From: a virus
Virus record (IMG/VR): IMGVR_UViG_3300020185_004787
Span: 1 to 20,561 of that record
DNA length: 20,561 nucleotides
Direction: 5' to 3' (one strand)
The notes beneath the pieces are model-generated. The model had not been told where the DNA came from and searched no databases. It worked only from the letters and a program-made list of their open reading frames with translations. Numbering within the stretch: the stretch's first letter is position 1; the number at the start of each line of letters is the position of its first letter. Positions 12,357 to 18,902 of this stretch are shown here, piece by piece. Made by a program: the position numbers and the translations under genes.

Positions 12357-14817
12357 TTTTGTATTTTAGTTCTCCTTTGATTAGCGAGAACTTGATTGCT
12401 GAATTTTCAGGCAATTCTTTACTCAGAAGTAGTGTGCTCAATTGGTTTTCGATTAATTTTTGTATTATTCTTTGTATTGGGCGAGCTCCCATTTTTTCTT
12501 TAGCAGCTTGCTCAGCAATGTATGTTGCCGCTTTTGGAGTGATAGACATTTTTATGTTTTTATTGACCAATTTATCTGACACTTTTGACACTTCTAATTT
12601 TACTATTTTTGTGAGTCCTTTTACATCAAAGTCATTGAATAATATTACTTCGTTTAATCTATTGAGGAATTCTGGACGAAAGAATGTTTTGAGTTCTGTG
12701 AATAGTTTGTCTTTAGCTACCTGTTCAGTGTCACTTTGACCAAAACCAATGTTTGGTTTTGCAGCTTTCTCGCTACCTATATTACCTGTTAGTATAATTA
12801 TGCAGTTGTTGAAATGTATTTTTCTGCCAGAATTATCTGTAACCACTCCCTCTTCCATGATTTGAAGAAGAATGTTAAGCACTTCTGGATGAGCTTTCTC
12901 GACCTCGTCAAACAAAACAACGCTGTATGGATTGCGGCGAACCTTTTCGGTAAGCTCTCCACCTTCTTCGTATCCCACATAACCTGGCGCGGCACCAATC
13001 AATCGAGTTGCAGCAATCTTTTCGCTGTATTCGCTCATATCAATTTGAATCAACGTGCTCTTACTGCCGTAAATAAATTCAGCGATACATTTTGCGGTGT
13101 GAGTTTTACCTGTTCCACTTGCCCCAACAAGAAGAAAGCTTCCCACTGGTTTGTTTGGATCTTGAAGGCCTGACTTGGATCGCAGTATCGATTCAGAAAT
13201 TTCTTGTAAAGCTTGTTTTTGACCAACAACTCTACGGTTAAGATTTTTAAACAGTCCAAGCATTTTTTCACTATCTTTTTTGCTCATATCTTTCACTGGA
13301 ACTCCAGTTCTTGAACTTAACACTTCGAATATGTCTTGAGGTTTTACAGAAATACGTTTTTTCATTGTTTTTTCTGCCCACTTGGTTATGATTTGGTCAT
13401 ATTTTTCAAGAAGATCTAATTGTTCTTCTTCTACTTGATCATATGCGTATCCAACAGATTGAAGTTTAGATTCTTTTAATGCTAGCTGTTCAAGTTCTTG
13501 CTCAATATCTTTTGCTTCTTGAGGTCGCTCTATGTTTTTAATTTTTACTTTTGATCCGACTTGGTCAAGAATGTCAATAGCTTTATCAGGAAACTGTTTG
13601 TCTAGAATATATTTTGCAGAAAGGTCAACAATCAAGTCAAGAGTTTCTGAAGGATAACATATACTGTGAAAGCTTTCATATTTATCTTTTACTCCTTCTA
13701 GAATTTGACGTGTTTCGTCTTTGTTCGGCTCTATCACTTTGACAGATTGAAAGCGTCGATCTAGTGCTCCATCTTTTAAAATACTTTTCTTGTATTCGGT
13801 TTGAGTCGTTGCACCTATACATTTGAGCTCTCCGCGTGCTAGAAGAGGTTTTAACAGATTTGCGGCATCCATGCTACCCTCAGCGCTTCCAGCGCCTACA
13901 AGCGTGTGTATTTCGTCAATAAACAATATAATATCTTTATTCTTTTTTGCTTCTTCAATTATACCTTTTAATCTTTCTTCGAACTGACCACGATATTTAG
14001 TTCCTGCAATCAAAGATCCAAGGTCTAAAGAGTATATAACTTTACTAATTAAAAAATCGGAACAAGTACCTTTGACAATGTTTTGAGCTAACCCTTCAAC
14101 AATTGCTGTTTTACCAACACCTGGCTCTCCTAAAAGCACAGGATTATTCTTCGTTCTCCGACAAAGAATTTCTGACACATCATATATTTCACTTTCTTTA
14201 CCAATAATATTATCAAATTTTCCTTGTTTTGCTGATTCATTTAAATTGGTAGCAAATTTTTCGAGGTTTGGTTGTTTTGATTCTTTTACTGTTTGAGCAT
14301 TCTTTTTTATGAATTTTACGCGATCTTGTTTTGGTGGAGTTTGTTCTTTTGATATATGTAAATATTCTCGTACTTCTGCAATGATATCATCTTCACTTGC
14401 ATGAAAGTGATCAAAAAAGCTGGGAATGCTAGAGTGTTCATACTTTAATAAAGCTAGCAACATGTGTTCTACCCCAACATATTCATGCCCAAGTTTGTCA
14501 CTAATACTCGCTGCAACTTTCAATACAAGATGAAAATGTTCATCATATTCTGCGTGAAAATCTTCGGGTATAAAAGCTTGAGTACTGTCGCTTTCTACAA
14601 TATAGAATGTTTTCTCGATCTCTTCTTTAAGAAGATCCTGATCGATCTGTAATAAAAATAATATTTCGCTCAAAATTCCTGCATTCAAATTGACCATTCC
14701 GTAAAACAAATGTTCTAAGCTTATAAATTCATTTCCGAATTTAGTGGCTACTCTTTTTGCTTCACTGATCGCTTGTTGCGCACGCGGCGTAAAGTTTGGT
14801 TTTGGAGTCATCTTCAT
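12337..14817 (-). CDS. ClpC/ClpA-type AAA+ unfoldase
   Basis: An 826-residue protein with complete Hsp100 architecture. Residues about 8-150 form the Clp N-domain with its two repeats (F-T-P-R-A-Q-Q-A-I and [14 protein letters not shown]). D1 has Walker A G-E-P-G-V-G-K-T at 230-237, Walker B I-L-F-I-D-E at 297-302 and L-D-R-R-F at 352-356. A short middle domain (about 430-485) is the ClpC size, much smaller than in ClpB. D2 has Walker A G-A-S-G-T-G-K-T at 565-572, Walker B V-V-L-F-D-E at 633-638 and R-P-E-F-L-N-R-L at 714-721. An I-G-F tripeptide at 690-692, in the loop before the last D2 motif, matches the ClpP-contact tripeptide of ClpA/ClpC/ClpX (absent from ClpB). It probably unfolds proteins for a host ClpP or remodels phage complexes. 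M3 at 14811 is an alternative start. It follows the polymerase gene by 16 nt. Confidence 0.9.
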   Translation of the reverse strand: MKMTPKPNFTPRAQQAISEAKRVATKFGNEFISLEHLFYGMVNLNAGILSEILFLLQIDQDLLKEEIEKTFYIVESDSTQAFIPEDFHAEYDEHFHLVLKVAASISDKLGHEYVGVEHMLLALLKYEHSSIPSFFDHFHASEDDIIAEVREYLHISKEQTPPKQDRVKFIKKNAQTVKESKQPNLEKFATNLNESAKQGKFDNIIGKESEIYDVSEILCRRTKNNPVLLGEPGVGKTAIVEGLAQNIVKGTCSDFLISKVIYSLDLGSLIAGTKYRGQFEERLKGIIEEAKKNKDIILFIDEIHTLVGAGSAEGSMDAANLLKPLLARGELKCIGATTQTEYKKSILKDGALDRRFQSVKVIEPNKDETRQILEGVKDKYESFHSICYPSETLDLIVDLSAKYILDKQFPDKAIDILDQVGSKVKIKNIERPQEAKDIEQELEQLALKESKLQSVGYAYDQVEEEQLDLLEKYDQIITKWAEKTMKKRISVKPQDIFEVLSSRTGVPVKDMSKKDSEKMLGLFKNLNRRVVGQKQALQEISESILRSKSGLQDPNKPVGSFLLVGASGTGKTHTAKCIAEFIYGSKSTLIQIDMSEYSEKIAATRLIGAAPGYVGYEEGGELTEKVRRNPYSVVLFDEVEKAHPEVLNILLQIMEEGVVTDNSGRKIHFNNCIIILTGNIGSEKAAKPNIGFGQSDTEQVAKDKLFTELKTFFRPEFLNRLNEVILFNDFDVKGLTKIVKLEVSKVSDKLVNKNIKMSITPKAATYIAEQAAKEKMGARPIQRIIQKLIENQLSTLLLSKELPENSAIKFSLIKGELKYKITEEEV

Positions 14818-14833
14818 TGATTTACACGCTAAA

Positions 14834-17395
14834 TTACTTAACGTCCGACATTTTCATGTAGATCTTTTCGTCCATTATATTTAATGAATCGAGAAAAACG
14901 ATATCTTCACCTTTGCGTCCATATGCTACTATTATACTCTTTTTTCCAGGAGTTTTCTTTTCAGAATCAAAATATCTGTCATAAAATTTTCCTCTGCGAG
15001 AATTTAATAACATTGCATCATATCTTCCATACTCGTCTGCGATACTTAATTTCATATATTTGTTGCCGTTTCGTGAGGTTCTTTTGATGCAATCTTCTAC
15101 CACGCCAATAAACTTTCCCTTGTCATCTGCATCCATGAGTTGCAAGTCGCGAGAATCTTTTAATGAATTGTAACTGTCTGTAAAGCATGTTTTGAGGTTA
15201 GAGCTGTGACTGTATCCAAGAAGTTCTGTTTCAAAATACCAATTTGCAAATGTTTCATATTGTTTATTTTTATCATAAATTGATTTATAAACATCATATT
15301 TCTTTTTGAATGTTTTGAATCTTGATTCTTTCATTAATGGTTTACTGTCATCCCCTACAAGGTCACCTTTTTTTGCATCAGCAATACAATTTAATAATTT
15401 ATATTCATATTTATCGCCGAGAAGTATAAAGTTTCGTTTCTCGCGGTCGGTCAATTGATTGAATGCTTGAGCTTCAAGAACCATAAGTGATCTGTTGGAC
15501 CCTTTACTTTCTAGCGCTCCAGCCTGAATCAATGCACTGAGAATACCAATATTCAATCCAGCTTGCTTTGCAGCAAGAAAAATATCATATTTAGTTGGCG
15601 TTTCACTTGAACGAAAATCGCGCAATGACTGTAAAGATTTTTCACTAACGCCTTTTATGCTGTTCAAGCCAAAGCGAATATCCTTACCTTCAATGGAGAA
15701 ATCCATGCCAGATTTGGCCAAGTCTGGAGATAGTAATTTTATACCAAAATGAGATAATTCTTTACTAACTTTAGATATTTCTTCCTGTGGCGCAGGTTCA
15801 TACTTTGTCATTTTTAATAATGAAAGAAAGAATTGTTGTGGATGATTAAATTTAAGATATGTCGTCCATGCAGAAAGAACCGAATAACTCAAGGAGTGAG
15901 ATTTGTTGAATGAATAGTTTGCACTATCTTCTGCCACACTCCAAAGTATTGTTCCGACATCTGGACTCAATCCTTTTTGTCTTACTTTCTCTTCAATCTT
16001 GGCTTTCCACGCAGGCATTTGGTCAATCTTTTTCTTTCCTACTATACGACGAAGTTGTTCTGATTCATCAAGAGTGAATCCAACTTTTACCGCCATTTGC
16101 ATAAGTTGCTCTTGGTAAAGAGGAATTCCTCCTGTGTAGTCCAAAACGTCTGTAAAAAATTCATGAATCACTTGAGCTTCATTTGTTTCGATATAAGTCG
16201 CATAGTCACCCAAGAACTCAAGAGCTCCTGGACGACCAATAGCTATAACCGCACTAAGCTGCTCAAGGCTCTGTGGTTTAACTTTCTTGCAGACACGATA
16301 GTTTGTATCAGATTCCAACTGAAACAAGCCGTGGGGCGCTCGTAGGGTCTGCAATGGCTTGAAAATTTCTGAATTGTGAAGATCAATTTCATTGCAATCA
16401 ATTCCAAGACTCTTACATACATCATAAATCACGCTTAAAGTGCGCAATCCAAGAATATCAAACTTTACCATCAGTTCAGACACCCAATTCATATCATAAC
16501 CTGTGACTAATGCACCATCATTTGATGTTTGTACGGGGCAGATATCAGTCATTGTGTCGAACGAAATGGCAATACCACTTGGGTGGACACCAGTGTTTTT
16601 GTTTAAACCTTCAAGCTTGAGGGCGATATTAAATACTTCTCCATTCTGCGCTGCCCAATCGGTAAATTTTTCACTCTCTTCAATGGCAGTCTGAAGGGGC
16701 ACAACAACTCCAAAACGTTTTGGAATAGTATCACTCACTTCATTAACTTGTTGTTCGGTAAATTCACCAACAATTTTACCACATTCCTTGACGCATAATT
16801 TACCACTAAGAGTATTTAATGTGAGAATCTTTGCTGTACGAGCAGGATGTTTGCGCTCGATATAATCGATAACTTCTGCACGACGCTCATAAGCGATGTC
16901 GTTGTCCACATCTGCCAACAAGCTTCCGTCAAGATAAGTGATTCCATCTTTTTCGGTTTTACGGGCACGACTTTTTGAAACAAACCGCTCAAAAAACAAA
17001 TTGTATTCTACAGGATCAACATTAGTCACTCCAATAAGATACAATACAAGTGATCCAGCCGCACTACCTCTTCCTGGGCCAGTGGGGATATCATTCTCGT
17101 GGCAAAAGTTTAAAATATCCCAATTCAATAGTATATAATCAATAAATCCTAGTTCATCTAATATTTTTAATTCTGATTTCGCACGATCAAAATATTCATT
17201 TTTATTATCAAACTTATCGATTCCACGATCGTATACGCCTTTATGACATAGTTTACGAAGAAAGTCAAAGTTGGATATGTCTGGAGATGTTTCCAGCATT
17301 TTATAATACTTTTCTTCGATTTGAATGTTTGGAAGGCGCACTCCTGGAGGAATGCAGTCTTTATAACTTGTAAATTGTTTTGTGAATTCGCTCAT
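14834..17395 (-). CDS. DNA polymerase III alpha (DnaE-type) catalytic core lacking the PHP domain
   Basis: From ATG 17395 the protein has 853 residues; a frame to 17410 adds five (MGNRS), and I use numbering from that longer form. The palm carries I-P-T-G-P-G-R-G-S-A-A-G-S at 108-120, the catalytic pair A-D-V-D at 166-169 (D167, D169; bacterial DnaE usually P-D-F/I-D-I/V-D-F), and the third acidic residue in K-F-D-I-L-G-L at 317-322 (D318). Helix-hairpin-helix-like L-N-I-G-I-L-S-A-L-I-Q-A-G-A-L-E and a C-terminal OB-like domain (about residues 765-845) follow. G-P-G-R-G-S and the C-terminal OB fold point to DnaE, not PolC. It copies phage DNA. No clear beta-clamp pentapeptide was found. The PHP domain is missing from the start and is supplied by the gene two positions upstream. 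ATG 17395 overlaps the exonuclease stop (ATGA), the main reason for preferring that start. Confidence 0.9.
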   Translation of the reverse strand: MSEFTKQFTSYKDCIPPGVRLPNIQIEEKYYKMLETSPDISNFDFLRKLCHKGVYDRGIDKFDNKNEYFDRAKSELKILDELGFIDYILLNWDILNFCHENDIPTGPGRGSAAGSLVLYLIGVTNVDPVEYNLFFERFVSKSRARKTEKDGITYLDGSLLADVDNDIAYERRAEVIDYIERKHPARTAKILTLNTLSGKLCVKECGKIVGEFTEQQVNEVSDTIPKRFGVVVPLQTAIEESEKFTDWAAQNGEVFNIALKLEGLNKNTGVHPSGIAISFDTMTDICPVQTSNDGALVTGYDMNWVSELMVKFDILGLRTLSVIYDVCKSLGIDCNEIDLHNSEIFKPLQTLRAPHGLFQLESDTNYRVCKKVKPQSLEQLSAVIAIGRPGALEFLGDYATYIETNEAQVIHEFFTDVLDYTGGIPLYQEQLMQMAVKVGFTLDESEQLRRIVGKKKIDQMPAWKAKIEEKVRQKGLSPDVGTILWSVAEDSANYSFNKSHSLSYSVLSAWTTYLKFNHPQQFFLSLLKMTKYEPAPQEEISKVSKELSHFGIKLLSPDLAKSGMDFSIEGKDIRFGLNSIKGVSEKSLQSLRDFRSSETPTKYDIFLAAKQAGLNIGILSALIQAGALESKGSNRSLMVLEAQAFNQLTDREKRNFILLGDKYEYKLLNCIADAKKGDLVGDDSKPLMKESRFKTFKKKYDVYKSIYDKNKQYETFANWYFETELLGYSHSSNLKTCFTDSYNSLKDSRDLQLMDADDKGKFIGVVEDCIKRTSRNGNKYMKLSIADEYGRYDAMLLNSRRGKFYDRYFDSEKKTPGKKSIIVAYGRKGEDIVFLDSLNIMDEKIYMKMSDVK

Positions 17396-18036
17396 ACTTC
17401 TATTTCCCATATCATTTTTTTAAATACTTCAAAATTAACGTTAATGTCATACAAAGCATCATGCAACATTTTCTCGTCAAAGTCAACATCAAAATCTTTG
17501 CAGCATTGTTTTAAATTACAACTCAAACCTCTTTCGATCAAGTGGTTGAGTCGATATTGCCAAGCAAGAAAGTCGTCATCCTTGTCTAGCTTGATTCGCT
17601 TCTTGAGCGCTTTGGCTAAACACAAAGTGTCAACAAGATGCTCTGTGTAGCTATAATCAGCTTGAGCCTTTGAGTCAACAAGTTTGCGATGTAGATTGTG
17701 CATATAAACATCAAAGCCTAGCAGGTTGTGTCCGACCTTAAGATAAGAATCGTCATACAAATACTTTTCTAAGTGATCAAGTGCGGCTTTTGGACAAGTC
17801 GCTTTCTTTTTATACTTTGCCTCTGTGAATCCTGTAATTTTTGCAGCCTCTGGAGACACATGCAAGTCGTCCCACTTGAGCCAATAATCTTTAGATTCCA
17901 CAATTTTATTATTCTTTATCACAAGAAATGCTAATTGCCAAGGCTTATTGTTTGCAGTCAAGTTGAGATTACAGGTTTCGTAATCAAAAACAAGATAATT
18001 TTTGTTCTTTTGAAATCTAAGCAGTGATTCTTTCAT
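17392..18036 (-). CDS. DnaQ-like 3'-5' exonuclease (DEDDh), probable proofreading subunit
   Basis: From ATG 18036 the protein has 214 residues. Exo I is F-D-Y-E-T with D18 and E20, Exo II is H-N-L-L-G-F-D with D109, and Exo III is H-D-A-L-Y-D with H192 and D197, so this is a DEDDh-family exonuclease with all catalytic residues. A strong ribosome binding site GGAAGGAG (18048-18041 on the minus strand) stands 4 nt before the ATG, which is why this start is preferred to 18069. The gene lies between the PHP gene (20-nt overlap) and the polymerase core (ATGA overlap) and probably acts as the epsilon-like proofreader of that polymerase. No C-terminal clamp-binding motif was seen, so how it contacts the polymerase is unclear. 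Confidence 0.85.
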   Translation of the reverse strand: MKESLLRFQKNKNYLVFDYETCNLNLTANNKPWQLAFLVIKNNKIVESKDYWLKWDDLHVSPEAAKITGFTEAKYKKKATCPKAALDHLEKYLYDDSYLKVGHNLLGFDVYMHNLHRKLVDSKAQADYSYTEHLVDTLCLAKALKKRIKLDKDDDFLAWQYRLNHLIERGLSCNLKQCCKDFDVDFDEKMLHDALYDINVNFEVFKKMIWEIEV

Positions 18037-18790
18037 TATTCTCCTTCCAGCTTTCGAAGCAAAATTCATTGCTACCGAAGTGATCTAAATTTGGTTTACT
18101 TAATGTTTTGTTTCCAAATGTTCTACCTGTAATACATTTGTATGTTTGTAGCGCAGTTACATCTGATTTGTTTTTATAATATATACTTTTTGTATATTCC
18201 ACTTTATTGTTGTTTTTAGAGGCGTAGTTTTTTACTTTTTGTTCTAGGAAATTGTCGAAAGGTAAGCCGTTTTGCTCGATAAAGAAGGTTGGTTGTGTGA
18301 AGCCGAAACTTGGTGTGCAATTTGCGAACTTCATAAGATTGTTATAAATGAAACTATCATAAAAAGGTATTGCCAAAATTAGATGTTGATCATTCCAATG
18401 TTTCTTGAGCACTTTGTGATCCACGCAATTGCGGTGTTTGGTGAATGCTTCACTATATATTGTGTTTAGTAATTTGCACCCTTCAGCGTCTCGCGCAAAC
18501 AATATAATTTTGTGTGAACTCTTTACAGATTCTTCTTTTGGATCGATACTTGCATTCTCTCGCATATCAATGCGCAATCCAAAGATTAATTTTAAATTTA
18601 AATTGTCGGCGTTCTTTTTTGCTTGCAGAAATCCCGTAAGAGAATCTTCAACCAAAACAACTTCTTTTAATTTATTTTCTACAGCAATGCTAAAAACACT
18701 ATCCGATCCACCTTCTTTGTGTGTAATTGGATCATCCAGAGTTAATATACTTTTGCCGATTGAATAGTGGCTTTTAAATAAAGGAATCAT
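18017..18790 (-). CDS. Separated PHP domain of DnaE, metal site apparently lost
   Basis: From ATG 18790 the protein has 257 residues. The pattern is that of the N-terminal PHP domain of DnaE: a first strand and turn M-I-P-L-F-K-S-H-Y-S-I (usual L-H-x-H-x-x-Y-S), V-L-V-E-D-S (usual T-D-H), I-F-G-L-R-I (usual G-x-E), and V-E-Y-T-K-S-I-Y-Y (usual A-T-N-D-V-H-Y) followed by D-V-T-A-L-Q-T-Y-K-C-I and G-S-N-E-F-C-F. In each motif the metal-binding histidine, aspartate or glutamate is mostly missing (K6 and H8 for H-x-H, V47-E48-D49 for T-D-H, R for E, S-I-Y for D-V-H), so nuclease or phosphatase activity is unlikely. It probably folds as a structural part of the polymerase, binding the core in trans. 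A start 57 nt upstream is rejected because a promoter lies there. It shares a 20-nt overlap with the exonuclease gene. Confidence 0.75.
   Translation of the reverse strand: MIPLFKSHYSIGKSILTLDDPITHKEGGSDSVFSIAVENKLKEVVLVEDSLTGFLQAKKNADNLNLKLIFGLRIDMRENASIDPKEESVKSSHKIILFARDAEGCKLLNTIYSEAFTKHRNCVDHKVLKKHWNDQHLILAIPFYDSFIYNNLMKFANCTPSFGFTQPTFFIEQNGLPFDNFLEQKVKNYASKNNNKVEYTKSIYYKNKSDVTALQTYKCITGRTFGNKTLSKPNLDHFGSNEFCFESWKENNERITA
18041..18048 (-). promoter_or_regulatory. Strong ribosome binding site deciding the exonuclease start
   Basis: Minus-strand GGAAGGAG followed by AATA and ATG (18036). It lies inside the end of the PHP gene, so translation of the exonuclease probably does not depend on translational coupling alone. 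Strong Shine-Dalgarno sites are otherwise rare in this window. Confidence 0.7.
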
Positions 18791-18797
18791 GCCAACT

Positions 18798-18826
18798 ATT
18801 TTATCAAAATACAACACCGTTGTCAA
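18798..18826 (-). promoter_or_regulatory. Strong sigma70-type promoter for the leftward replication operon
   Basis: On the minus strand a perfect TTGACA (18826-18821), a 17-bp spacer and TAAAAT (18803-18798). The predicted start is near 18791, one base before ATG 18790, so the transcript would be leaderless or carry one leader base. It serves the PHP, exonuclease, polymerase and Clp genes. Confidence 0.8.
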
Positions 18827-18861
18827 GCCTGAAAAAGTTATCAACATATAATCAATTTAAA

Positions 18862-18890
18862 TTGACAGAACCCCAACTAAATGTTAATAT
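18862..18890 (+). promoter_or_regulatory. Strong extended -10 sigma70-type promoter for nrdA
   Basis: Perfect TTGACA (18862-18867), a 17-bp spacer and TAATAT (18885-18890) preceded by the extended -10 element TG (18882-18883). The predicted start is near 18897, leaving about 6 nt before ATG 18903. It is divergent from, and 35 bp away from, the promoter of the replication operon, so both could be regulated from the same short stretch. Confidence 0.75.
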
Positions 18891-18902
18891 TTATAACACA
18901 AT

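Larger units (their letters stand above)
18791..18902. promoter_or_regulatory. Divergent promoter region between replication operon and nrdA
   Basis: A 112-nt region with two back-to-back sigma70-type promoters whose -35 boxes are separated by 35 bp. No operator-like palindrome was recognised. Both starts are predicted within 1-6 nt of the ATG codons. Confidence 0.7.

Noticed and set aside
17396-17410. Five-residue longer start for the polymerase core
   Set aside because: The downstream ATG forms an ATGA overlap with the exonuclease stop, the junction style seen elsewhere in this window; the longer form remains possible.
14834-18790. The split DnaE as an ordinary pseudogene or frameshift artefact
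   Set aside because: Each part begins with its own start codon, the boundaries fall at domain limits, and a complete exonuclease gene lies between the PHP and core parts, which a single frameshift cannot produce.
18791-18847. Longer start for the PHP gene at 18847
   Set aside because: A perfect sigma70-type promoter (TTGACA, 17 bp, TAAAAT) lies inside this extension and predicts transcription starting at 18791, so the upstream codons would not be transcribed from it. The PHP motif begins right at ATG 18790.
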